Shown piece after piece: positions 32,182 to 41,362 of a DNA stretch of 64,000 nucleotides (position 1 is the first letter of the stretch; each line of letters starts with the position of its first letter). A model generated the notes under the pieces. The model was given only the letters and a program-made list of their open reading frames with translations, did no database searches and was not told the DNA's origin. Both the position numbers and the translations under genes were made by a program. This stretch comes from Geobacter sp. SVR (GTDB lineage Bacteria > Desulfobacterota > Desulfuromonadia > Geobacterales > Pseudopelobacteraceae): contig NZ_AP024469.1 of assembly GCF_016865365.1 (NCBI RefSeq), positions 1 through 64,000 of the forward strand. The letters run 5' to 3'.

Positions 32182-33597
32182 ATGAAACGATCACTTTTCA
32201 GTCTGCTGGTTGTTTGCTGCTGCCTGCCGCTTGTCGGCGGCTGCGCGACCCAAGATGAAAGCCTGAGTACGGAGCAATACTTGGCCCGCATGGATAAGGC
32301 CATTGCGAGTATGTCGTCCGGAAAATCGGCGGCTGCTGCCAAAACGGAGAAAAAACCATCTGCAACGCCGGCGCAGGTTGAGCAGACTCCGGTGGCCGCG
32401 GCCTCGAGCACTGCCCCCGCCAGTGTCACGGCGGCGGTGGAGAAACCTGCAGCAGCGCCGGCCAAGGCCGATCAGACTCCTTTAGTTGCGGCCCCGACTG
32501 TTGCCCCCGCCAAGGTTGCGGTAGCGGCGGAAAAACCGGTCTCAGCGTCAACCGAGGCTGTACCCGTACAGGTTCCGGCGACTCCTGCCGCCGCTCCCGC
32601 CAAGGCCGAGCAGGCTCTGGCAACGGTTGTGCCCCCTTCCGCACCGAAGAAGGAGCAGGCCGCACCTGCGGCGCCTGCTCAGGGCACGCTGGTCAACGCC
32701 ATTGTCGCCGTGGTAAATGACGAGATCATCACCCGCAACGAAGTAATGCGCGAAGCCCAGCCGGCCATTCGCGAGGCAGAGAAGAAGTCTGCCCTGGATG
32801 ATGCCGGCCGCAGCACGATTCGCCACAATGCGCTGAATGCGCTGATTGAAAAAAAATTGGTCGAGCAGAAGATCAAAGAACTGAATATCAAGGTCACCGA
32901 TGAAGACATCCGCTTGTCGATCGATGATGTAAAAAAGCAGAACGGTCTGACCCAGGAAGCGCTGGTGACGGCCCTGGCCGGCCAGGGGCTCTCCTTTGAG
33001 CAGTATCGCAGCCAACTGCAGGAGCAGATCGAGAAACTGAAGCTGGTCAGCATGGAAGTGCGTTCAAAGATCCATGTCAGCGAAACGGAGATGCGCGAGT
33101 ACTACGAGGCCAATCATGCCAAGTACAGCGAGGAGGAGACCTTCCGGGCGCGCCATATCTTTTTCCGTACCAGTGAAAAACTGCCGGCCGAGGATATCAA
33201 GAGCACCATGGCCACAGCCCTGATGGTACTGGCGGAAGCAAAGAGCGGCAAAGACTTTGCCGAGCTTGCCAAAACCTATTCCCAGGACCCTGCCGCCAAA
33301 AAGGATGGCGGCGACCTGGGGCGGTTCAAGAAGGGGGATATGCAGCCTGAACTGGAGCAGGCCATCATGGCTCTGAAGCCGGGGGGGGTGAGCGAACTGG
33401 TTCATACCTCTGCCGGGCTGCACATCATCAAGCTGGAGGAGCGTGACAACGGCAAACTGAAGCCGTTCGAGAGCGTGCGGGCCGACATTGAAGAGACGCT
33501 CTACCGCAACAAGTCGGAGGAGCGCTTCAGCCAGTGGGCCAAGGACCTTCGTGCCAAGGCCAGCGTGGAGATCAAGAACCTGGCAGGGGTGATGTAG
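32182..33597 (+). CDS. SurA-like periplasmic chaperone/peptidyl-prolyl isomerase
   Basis: SurA-type proteins fold outer-membrane proteins in the periplasm. The 471 residues begin with a signal peptide ending in a lipobox VGGC (Cys21), so this copy is probably an outer- or inner-membrane lipoprotein. Residues about 45-165 are an Ala/Pro/Val/Lys-rich linker with imperfect repeats of about 30 residues. The SurA N-terminal domain (VAVVNDEIITRNEVM) and one parvulin domain (about 340-440, with EETFRARHIFFRT and GGDLGRFKKGDM) follow. One rather than two parvulin domains is seen. AGGAAAG precedes the ATG at 32182. Confidence 0.9.
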   Translation: MKRSLFSLLVVCCCLPLVGGCATQDESLSTEQYLARMDKAIASMSSGKSAAAAKTEKKPSATPAQVEQTPVAAASSTAPASVTAAVEKPAAAPAKADQTPLVAAPTVAPAKVAVAAEKPVSASTEAVPVQVPATPAAAPAKAEQALATVVPPSAPKKEQAAPAAPAQGTLVNAIVAVVNDEIITRNEVMREAQPAIREAEKKSALDDAGRSTIRHNALNALIEKKLVEQKIKELNIKVTDEDIRLSIDDVKKQNGLTQEALVTALAGQGLSFEQYRSQLQEQIEKLKLVSMEVRSKIHVSETEMREYYEANHAKYSEEETFRARHIFFRTSEKLPAEDIKSTMATALMVLAEAKSGKDFAELAKTYSQDPAAKKDGGDLGRFKKGDMQPELEQAIMALKPGGVSELVHTSAGLHIIKLEERDNGKLKPFESVRADIEETLYRNKSEERFSQWAKDLRAKASVEIKNLAGVM

Positions 33598-33647
33598 TCC
33601 TCATCGGAAGTTCTCACCTGCAGAAGCTGAAGAACGGCCCAAAAAAA

Positions 33648-33686
33648 GAAAGCGGTTCATCCATTGTGACACGGATGAACCGCTTT
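33648..33686. terminator. Terminator after the SurA-like gene and the receiver gene
   Basis: GAAAGCGGTTCATCC (33648-33662) pairs perfectly with GGATGAACCGCTTTC (33673-33687), a 15-bp stem. A run of A residues on the left gives a T-run for minus-strand transcripts, so it terminates chiefly the convergent receiver gene and also serves the plus strand. Confidence 0.85.
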
Positions 33687-33709
33687 CGTGTTTGAGCGCG
33701 GAGCCGGCG

Positions 33710-34447
33710 TTATTCCCGTCGTCGCAGGTAGCCCAGAAATTCCTCGCAGGTAAGTTCCTTTTTCCTGACCAGGTGCGCGATCTCCCTGCTGATAGCAGCC
33801 TTCTCCCCCTCCTTCATGTCCTCTTTGAGCAGCATGAACATCGGTGTGTTTTTGCTGTAGGGGTAATGCCGGAACTTTTCGAGCAGCTCAAAGGCCGACA
33901 TGTCCGGGAGCATCAGGCTGCAAAAGGAAAAATACTTGGGGCTAATGGAGGTAAGAGCAAGGGCCTCTTTGCCGGTATAGGCACTGACCACGTCGAAACC
34001 GGCCGCAGCCACTGCCTTGGCCACCTGTTCCTCGCCGTTGGAGGAAACCAGCAGCACCTGCAGGTCCCAGGTCTCGGCCTCTTCGGTCAAACCGTAGATC
34101 GACAGGCGCTCCAGCAGGTAGCGGTTATCTACGGGAAGGGTGAAAAAACCGCCTACGGGAAAGACCCCGCCGACCGTACCGGTTTCGCTCAGGAAGACCG
34201 GCAGTATCGGAATATTGCGGATGGCGGGATCGCTTTTGATCTGCAGCAGCAGCCCCCAGCCGTCTTCCGAGAAGGGAGATATGTCCAGCACGATACCGAG
34301 GGGGCGGCCGGTCGAGAGCCGATCGATCTGTTCCAGCCGGCAACGATATCCACCTGCTTCCAGATAGGAGCAGATCTGCGTCTCCCGTCCGGTGCCGGCT
34401 TTCAGACCCAGAACCCACAATTCCCGAGCGTTGGTCTCCAGTGCCAT
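33710..34447 (-). CDS. Protein with two degenerate receiver domains
   Basis: The 245 residues form two response-regulator-like halves. The first (about 1-120) has VLDISPFSEDGW with the acceptor Asp in place, but the conserved lysine is replaced by Leu in TLPVDNRYLLERL. The second (about 125-240) has the SSNGEEQVAKAV start, but the acceptor position reads CSLMLPDM, with Ser where Asp is expected, so it cannot be phosphorylated. No output domain is present. It may be a signalling adaptor or pseudo-receiver. It follows the heptose cassette on the minus strand after 131 bases. Confidence 0.75.
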   Translation of the reverse strand: MALETNARELWVLGLKAGTGRETQICSYLEAGGYRCRLEQIDRLSTGRPLGIVLDISPFSEDGWGLLLQIKSDPAIRNIPILPVFLSETGTVGGVFPVGGFFTLPVDNRYLLERLSIYGLTEEAETWDLQVLLVSSNGEEQVAKAVAAAGFDVVSAYTGKEALALTSISPKYFSFCSLMLPDMSAFELLEKFRHYPYSKNTPMFMLLKEDMKEGEKAAISREIAHLVRKKELTCEEFLGYLRRRE

Positions 34448-34578
34448 AGGTCTGCTCCTGTCCGTTGGTTTTAGTACTCAGCTCATACCAGATTTACCGT
34501 CTAAAAACCATCACAAATAGAACCGTGATTCATCGTGTAACGCAGAGGCAGCCTGAAATGCGGCACACTTCATCTTGA

Positions 34579-36045
34579 TTATGCGTACCGCTCCAGTATC
34601 CGCTCGATGATGCCGGTGGTGGATTTGCCGTCCACGAAGGTGACCAGTTCGACGTGGCCTCCGCAGGCTTCGACCACCTCCCGTCCCACTACCCCTTCCG
34701 GCGTATAGTCGCCCCCTTTGACAAGGATCTGCGGCTGGAGGGCGGTGATCAGCTCCAGCGGAGTGTCCTCGTCGAACAATACGACATAGTCGATGCAGTC
34801 CAGCGCCGCCAGGATGTGGGCGCGTTCCTCTTCACCGATCAAGGGGCGCTTCTCCCCCTTCAGGCGTCGCACTGACGCGTCACTGTTGAGCCCCAGCACC
34901 AGCAGGTCTCCCAGGCTGCGCGCCTTCTGCAGGTATTTGACATGTCCGGCATGCAGCAGATCGAAGCAGCCGTTGGTGAAAACGACCTTTTTCCCGCGTG
35001 CCCTTTCGGCCGCTATCAGGGCGGCCAGTACGTCGCGATTCTTGATCTTCGAATCGCTGTCGCTGTGGGTCAGCGCCACCGCGTTGATGATCTCGGCCGG
35101 AGTGACTGTTGATGTTCCCAGTTTACCAACTGCTATGCCGCCGGCAATATTGGCCAGGACGGCAGCCTCAGAAAGTTGCAGGCCTGCCGCCATGCCGATG
35201 GCCAGCGAGGCGAGCACCGTATCCCCCGCACCGGAGACGTCAAAGACTTCGCGGGCCACCGTGGGGATATGCACCGGGTCGGCCGTGCGCGAGAACAGCG
35301 ACATGCCCTCCTCGCTGCGGGTGATCAGGAGGTGTTCCAGGCCGGCGTTGGTCATGATGGTATCAGCAGCCCGGGCAAGCGAGTCCAGGTCGTTGATGGC
35401 GACTCCCGAGGCGGTTTCGGCCTCCTTGCGGTTGGGGGTCAGGATGGTGACGCCGCAATAACGGCGGTAGTCGTTGCCCTTGGGATCGACCAGCACCGGT
35501 ATGCCGGCCGGGCGTGCAGCCGCAACAACCGCTTCGATCACCTGCGGGGTCAGCACCCCCTTGAGGTAGTCCGAGAGCAGGATCACCCCGAATCCGCCGG
35601 CATTGGCCGCAATCCAGTCGCACACCTGCCGCTCGATTGCACAGGAGAGCGGTTCGCGCGATTCCCGGTCGATCCTGACGATCTGCTGATGGGCGGCCAC
35701 CACACGCGTCTTGCGGCTGGTGCGCCGGGCGGGGTCGCGGAAAATGGCGCCGGTGGCGAATCCCTGCCGCGTGAATGCTTCAAGCAGCGCACCGCCGTTG
35801 TCGTCCTCCCCCACTACCGAGCAGACCGTTACCCCGGCTCCCAGGCAGACCAGATTGTTGACGACATTCCCGGCCCCTCCGAGGCGCAGTTCCTCCCGCA
35901 GTATGTCCACCACCTGCACCGGAGCCTCGGGGGAGATGCGTTCCGCCCTGCCCCACAGGTACTCGTCCAGCATCAGGTCTCCGATAACCAGGCAGCGGAT
36001 CTCCCCCACCCGGTTGAAAAGCGACTCGATTGTCTTTCTGTCCAT
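34579..36045 (-). CDS. hldE: Bifunctional heptose 7-phosphate kinase / heptose 1-phosphate adenylyltransferase
   Basis: HldE makes ADP-heptose for the LPS inner core. The 488 residues are two domains: an N-terminal ribokinase-like kinase (about 1-320) with GGAGNVVNNLVCLGA and the catalytic DVSGAGDTVLASLAIGMA, and a C-terminal nucleotidyltransferase (about 350-488) with VFTNGCFDLLHAGHVKYLQK, containing the HxGH motif. Length matches E. coli HldE (477). Start at 36045 (MDRKTIESLF) is chosen over 36087. It is the last of the minus-strand genes glycosyltransferase-gmhA-unknown-hldE, which together form ADP-heptose from sedoheptulose 7-phosphate. Confidence 0.96.
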   Translation of the reverse strand: MDRKTIESLFNRVGEIRCLVIGDLMLDEYLWGRAERISPEAPVQVVDILREELRLGGAGNVVNNLVCLGAGVTVCSVVGEDDNGGALLEAFTRQGFATGAIFRDPARRTSRKTRVVAAHQQIVRIDRESREPLSCAIERQVCDWIAANAGGFGVILLSDYLKGVLTPQVIEAVVAAARPAGIPVLVDPKGNDYRRYCGVTILTPNRKEAETASGVAINDLDSLARAADTIMTNAGLEHLLITRSEEGMSLFSRTADPVHIPTVAREVFDVSGAGDTVLASLAIGMAAGLQLSEAAVLANIAGGIAVGKLGTSTVTPAEIINAVALTHSDSDSKIKNRDVLAALIAAERARGKKVVFTNGCFDLLHAGHVKYLQKARSLGDLLVLGLNSDASVRRLKGEKRPLIGEEERAHILAALDCIDYVVLFDEDTPLELITALQPQILVKGGDYTPEGVVGREVVEACGGHVELVTFVDGKSTTGIIERILERYA

Positions 36046-36103
36046 TGAATTACCCCAGTCGGCCGAGGTTGCTATTGAGGCGAACACTTCCTGACCTCAT
36101 CAT

Positions 36104-37051
36104 CTACCTCAACCGATCCAAAATTGCCGCTGCCAGAAGCGGGATCATGATTTCGTGGTGGCCGGTAATCGTCAGACCGCGACTGTCTCCGGCGGTCGGG
36201 CGTTTGACGACGTTCTGCAAGGGACGGTAATGCTGGGTCATATCGAAGTTGGCGGTGGTAAAATGATCGACATGGTGTCCCATGTTCTGGGCGATCGAGA
36301 GGGCCTTGAGAAAGACCTCCGGCATGATGACGGCACTGCCGATGTTGAGGAACACGCCGCCATTGCCGAGGGTGGCCACCACGGCGGTGAACAGCCTGAA
36401 GTCGGTGAAAGTCGCTTCGCCCAGTACGGCGCCGTCACAGTCGGGGTGCTGATGGATGATATCCGTGCCCACAGCTGCATGCACCGTGGCCGGTATGCCC
36501 TTTTCGTGGCAGCAGGCCAACAGGCTGAATTCCCGGTGGGGATTGTCGTTGTCGACGATGAAGCGTCCCAGTGCCCGACCATACCCGAGACCCTCGGGCA
36601 AGCCGGCCTTAAGAGCCCGGTTGATGTCGCGCCCGGTCTCCTCGGCCATGCCGAACGTTCCGCAATGCAGTACCGCACCGACATCCTCGCTGGTTTCCCC
36701 GATCAGCGATATCTCGTAATCATGGATGGAGGCCGAACCGTTCATGGCAACGGCGGTGATGACATCCGCCTCGATCAGCCGTTTCAGAACCGGCTGCAGG
36801 CCGCATTTTACCACATGCCCGCCGATGGCGATCACCACCGGCCTGCCCTTTTCGCGGGCGGAAACCACCGTCTCGACGACTGCTTTGAAGCTTTCGCCTC
36901 CCAACTGATGCGGCAGGGCCGCTACCAGGGAGGCAACGCTCATCCCGGCCGTGATGTCCCCGGCAAAATCACGTGCAATGGATACCTTGTTCCTGCGTTC
37001 GGCAATGGGATAGGTTTTGACCCCGGAAAGATCGATGGGCTGGATTTTCAT
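36104..37051 (-). CDS. Unknown protein in the heptose operon, deoxyhypusine-synthase-like at best
   Basis: The 315 residues are soluble and well ordered, with glycine-rich loops IAIGGHVVKCGL, NGSASIHDYEISLIGETSEDVG and LHCGTFGMAEETGRDINRAL, and a later NGGVFLNIGSAV segment. The pattern suggests an NAD-binding Rossmann-like enzyme; I suspect distant kinship with deoxyhypusine synthase but cannot show it. There is no signal peptide or membrane segment. It sits between gmhA (42 bases upstream) and hldE (58 bases downstream), so it may act on a heptose precursor or a related sugar. Function is unassigned. Confidence 0.85.
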   Translation of the reverse strand: MKIQPIDLSGVKTYPIAERRNKVSIARDFAGDITAGMSVASLVAALPHQLGGESFKAVVETVVSAREKGRPVVIAIGGHVVKCGLQPVLKRLIEADVITAVAMNGSASIHDYEISLIGETSEDVGAVLHCGTFGMAEETGRDINRALKAGLPEGLGYGRALGRFIVDNDNPHREFSLLACCHEKGIPATVHAAVGTDIIHQHPDCDGAVLGEATFTDFRLFTAVVATLGNGGVFLNIGSAVIMPEVFLKALSIAQNMGHHVDHFTTANFDMTQHYRPLQNVVKRPTAGDSRGLTITGHHEIMIPLLAAAILDRLR

Positions 37052-37093
37052 GTAATGAATACCTTTCGTAAAAACCCGGCAATCTGGTTCGAA

Positions 37094-37666
37094 TTACTGC
37101 GCGAACAGCGCCTTCTCAACCAGATCGCAGACGATGTGGATGACGGTGATGTGTCCCTCTTGAATGCGGGGCGTATCCTGGGCGGGAATGATCAGTGCCA
37201 GGTCGCACAGTTCCCTGATGCTGCCGCCGTCCTTGCCCAACAACCCCACGGTGCGGCAGCCGCGGCTGCGGGCCAGCTCCAGCGCCCGGGAGACATTGGG
37301 AGAGTTGCCGCTGGTGGAGAGGCCGATCACCACGTCGCCGGCCGCGGCCAATGCCTCGATCTGGCGGCTGAATACGCTGTCAAACCCGTAGTCGTTGCCG
37401 AGGGCGGTCAGGATGGAGGTGTCGGTGGAAAGCGCCACAGCCGGAAGCGCCCTGCGCTCCATTTTGAAGCGCCCCACTATCTCGGCGGCAAAGTGCTGCG
37501 AGTCTGCCGCAGAGCCCCCATTGCCCATCACCAGCAGTTTATTCCCGTTCATAAAGGCCCGCGTCAGCAGTTCGGCCAGTTCTGAAATCTGCGGCGACAG
37601 ATCGCGCTCAATCAGCGCAAATACCGCCTGGTGGGCCTGCAATTGTTCTCTTACCTGCTGTAGCAT
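37094..37666 (-). CDS. gmhA: Sedoheptulose 7-phosphate isomerase
   Basis: GmhA converts sedoheptulose 7-phosphate to D-glycero-manno-heptose 7-phosphate, the first step of ADP-heptose synthesis. The 190 residues match the SIS-domain family, with GNGGSAADSQHFAAEIVGRF and LSTSGNSPNVSRALE. The ATG at 37666 has AAGGAGGA directly upstream and fits the family start; the longer open frame beginning at 37771 overlaps the preceding gene. The preceding glycosyltransferase gene ends 10 bases upstream, so the genes are cotranscribed. Confidence 0.96.
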   Translation of the reverse strand: MLQQVREQLQAHQAVFALIERDLSPQISELAELLTRAFMNGNKLLVMGNGGSAADSQHFAAEIVGRFKMERRALPAVALSTDTSILTALGNDYGFDSVFSRQIEALAAAGDVVIGLSTSGNSPNVSRALELARSRGCRTVGLLGKDGGSIRELCDLALIIPAQDTPRIQEGHITVIHIVCDLVEKALFAQ

Positions 37667-37676
37667 GCCTTCCTCC

Positions 37677-38756
37677 TTAGAAGCCGTTTCTGCCGTCGCC
37701 GGCATCAGCCTGGTCCGATATTTCCCCGCCGCATCGAGCCATTCCGGCCACGGCTGCAGCCATTTCGTCAAATGTTATCGCAGGGGCTGAATCCGGAAAA
37801 GAGTCCCGGTCCATTGCCCGCACCGCTATGATCCCCTGGTCCAGGTCCAGCAATTCGGCCATCCGCTTGTGCAGCGCGCGCTGCGGTGAGAACAGCGGCA
37901 GGGGCTGCAGCTCGACGGCGGTGTGCAGGTGACTCCAGCCCTTGCGCCGGAATTCCGCATATTGACGGCGATGCAGGAAAAGCGTGAAGCGATGACCCTG
38001 GCGGGCTCCCTCCAGAATGGTCTCGATCATTCCGGCCAGGCTGTCGGCACCTGGCGCCTGTCCGAAATAGATCGCATAGTGGCAGGCAGTGCCCCAGCGC
38101 TGTCGGTAGCAGTCACTGCTGCTGCGGGTCCGTTCCAGCAGGCGTTCTCTTGAACCGTAGACGGTTTCCACCGCGTAGTCAAGGGTGGTGCCGGAGTAGA
38201 GGGAGGTGCGGTATCCCTTGCTCCAGGCGCGGCGGACATAATCCCGCAGGCACCATTCGCCGCCGTCCAATTGCTCGTCGAATCCCCCCAGCAGCCGGTG
38301 CATGTCTCCCTTGAGCACCAGGGCAGAAAAGGAGATGCCGAAGGTCTCGATTACCGAAGAGCCGCGACGAACCGGTGGGCTCTGGGGGGCGCCCGTGCCC
38401 CTGAAACGGGGAGAGGCGATTCCCCCCTGGGCTGCTTCCAGGAGTCCGGTCAGCCAGCCGGCATGCACTCGTACCTGCGGACGCAGGATCACGGCATAGT
38501 CGCTGTCCGATCGGGATAACCCCAGATTGATGGCCGGTACGAGTCCGAGATTGCGTTGCGAAGTGATGAACAGGGCCCGCTCGCCGAGCGGCTCTGAAAA
38601 CTCCTCCAGCATCAGCTCAGTCTCGCGGCTGCTGGCGTTGTCAACGACGATCAGGCGTGCTCCGGGGGAGTGGGTCAGAACGGAGGAAAGACAGGCCCTC
38701 GTCTCGAACGGGTGATTCCAGACCGTGACGATTATATCGATGGTGGGAGAAGGCAT
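37677..38756 (-). CDS. Family 2 glycosyltransferase
   Basis: The 359 residues start with a GT-A fold, IDIIVTVWNHPFETRACLSS and RLIVVDNASS, then NLGLVPAINLGLSRSDSDYAV. The family segment that usually contains an aspartate (LNPDV) reads LRPQVRV, so the usual metal-binding DxD-like residue is missing here. The C-terminal third is unrelated to a known domain. Location in the heptose cassette suggests transfer of a sugar to the LPS core. The ATG at 38756 is chosen because the frame upstream of it has no family similarity. Confidence 0.85.
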   Translation of the reverse strand: MPSPTIDIIVTVWNHPFETRACLSSVLTHSPGARLIVVDNASSRETELMLEEFSEPLGERALFITSQRNLGLVPAINLGLSRSDSDYAVILRPQVRVHAGWLTGLLEAAQGGIASPRFRGTGAPQSPPVRRGSSVIETFGISFSALVLKGDMHRLLGGFDEQLDGGEWCLRDYVRRAWSKGYRTSLYSGTTLDYAVETVYGSRERLLERTRSSSDCYRQRWGTACHYAIYFGQAPGADSLAGMIETILEGARQGHRFTLFLHRRQYAEFRRKGWSHLHTAVELQPLPLFSPQRALHKRMAELLDLDQGIIAVRAMDRDSFPDSAPAITFDEMAAAVAGMARCGGEISDQADAGDGRNGF

Positions 38757-38874
38757 AGAATTAAAGAAAGATATGCAATGGGGATTGGATGCTTCTTGTC
38801 CTGCGGGGCAGAGCATGCGCCCGGCCCCGCAGGGTGAAATTGATGGTATGCAGCCCGACTTGAAAAGAGCGGCA

Positions 38875-39966
<1,092 letters not shown>

Positions 39967-40105
39967 TTACCAGAGTGAATCTGCAATTGCAAGGAGGAAA
40001 GGAGCCCATTTCATCTGCGAAAGTCGCAGAAAGAACAGCGCGTGGATGGGCGCCGCTCAGCACGGTTGTGCAGGGTGCTTCCAATCGAGCAGGAAGTCCG
40101 CTGTG

Positions 40106-41173
40106 CTACAGCTCGATAACGAATTCTGCCCCATCCCCGACGTTGCGGGCGGTAAGGGCTCCCCCCATATGTTTCTCGATGATCACTCTGGACATGTACA
40201 GACCGATACCGGTGCCCCTGCCCGGCGTCTTGGTCGTGAAATATTGGTCAAAGATCCTCGGCAGCACCTCTGACGGTATGCCGCCGGCATTATCCCGTAT
40301 GATGACCACTGCCCTGCCCTGCAGGGAGCGGATCGAAACCGTGATCAGCGGCTGCCTGACGTTCCGCTCCAGGATGATGTCCCTGGCATTGTTCAGAATG
40401 TTCAGCATCACCTGGGCAAATTCGTTGGGGTAGCCCTCGGCGGTCACCTCCCCTTCCGCCTCCAGCTTCCACTCGATATTGCTGTTCTTCAGCACGGCCG
40501 CCACGAAATCCAGCGATTTCCGGACCAGGCTGTTGACCGGCATCCGGACACTGTTCTTGTCATGACGGAAGAAATTACTGAAATCGTCGATGGTGCGGGA
40601 CATGAAGAGAATGGTATCCATTGCCTCGCGAACCATGGTGCGGATCGTATCGGCAGACAGTTCGCCGGCCTGTGCCATCAGATGCATGTTCTGTACCAGC
40701 AAGCCCAGGTTGTTGAGTGGCTGGCGCCACTGATGGGCGATGCTGTTTATCATTTCACCCATGATGGCCAGGCGCCCCTGCTGAATCAGCAGCTCGTCCT
40801 TCCGGCGCAGTTCCTCTTCCACCTGATACACGCGCTGTTCCAGGGAGAGGTTGATTTCTTCCAGGTGCTGCTTCGAGGGGGATTTGTCACGTTCGTCCTT
40901 TTCCGGTACGGATCTGCTCTCTGCCAGTCTGCAGGATAGCAGTCTCAGTAGAAGCATTCCCAGCACCCAGAGCGCACAATGGATCGCGCCTTCCTGCAGC
41001 ACCTGTGCGTAGATGACCTGCTTCAGGACGGAAAAGGACATGAGTATCTGGTGCAGGTGATAGTGCCAGCAGAACGAAGCGGTGATCGAAACCGTCCAGA
41101 TGGCGGCCAAGGTCCAGATGATGGCCGGCATGTGGCGATCGTGGCTGTTCTGCAATGTCAGGAGGTGTGGCAT
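40106..41173 (-). CDS. Membrane sensor histidine kinase
   Basis: Inner-membrane kinase of a two-component system. The 355 residues hold two hydrophobic segments (about 15-35 and 60-80), a coiled coil, and a histidine phosphoacceptor motif INSIAHQWRQPLNNLGLLV. The ATPase domain has N box LNNARD, G1 box DNAGGIP and G2 box GRGTGIGLYMSR. The H-box form AHQWRQPL is common in deltaproteobacteria. The start at 41173 is chosen because GGAG lies 6 bases before it, against 41215. No cognate response regulator is adjacent; it may act with an unlinked regulator. Confidence 0.93.
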   Translation of the reverse strand: MPHLLTLQNSHDRHMPAIIWTLAAIWTVSITASFCWHYHLHQILMSFSVLKQVIYAQVLQEGAIHCALWVLGMLLLRLLSCRLAESRSVPEKDERDKSPSKQHLEEINLSLEQRVYQVEEELRRKDELLIQQGRLAIMGEMINSIAHQWRQPLNNLGLLVQNMHLMAQAGELSADTIRTMVREAMDTILFMSRTIDDFSNFFRHDKNSVRMPVNSLVRKSLDFVAAVLKNSNIEWKLEAEGEVTAEGYPNEFAQVMLNILNNARDIILERNVRQPLITVSIRSLQGRAVVIIRDNAGGIPSEVLPRIFDQYFTTKTPGRGTGIGLYMSRVIIEKHMGGALTARNVGDGAEFVIEL

Positions 41174-41294
41174 GCCATGCTCCGTTCGAGTCTGCTTCGG
41201 GCGGGAAAGTACCATATTTTTTTGTAACTTAAAATTACATCATTCTAATTTTTTCCTTGAGCAGGTCTGAGGTCGCCTGAAACAGGTGGCATCC

Positions 41295-41323
41295 TTGACA
41301 TTTCGCGTCTGTCTCTGTAATTT
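41295..41323 (+). promoter_or_regulatory. Promoter for ileS-lspA
   Basis: Perfect TTGACA (41295-41300) and TAATTT (41318-41323) with a 17-base spacer, about 40 bases before the ileS start. No T-box leader is visible in the short upstream region. Confidence 0.65.
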
Positions 41324-41362
41324 AATTCAGTTTTGCAGCCATGCCGGCCGAGGAGAAGTTCG

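Noticed and set aside
36155-37585. 476-codon plus-strand frame across the heptose genes
   Set aside because: It is antisense to gmhA and the neighbouring gene, both well supported, and its product has low-complexity His/Gly/Gln composition.
41216-41362. T-box leader before ileS
   Set aside because: The distance from promoter to start (about 40 bases) is too short for a T-box.
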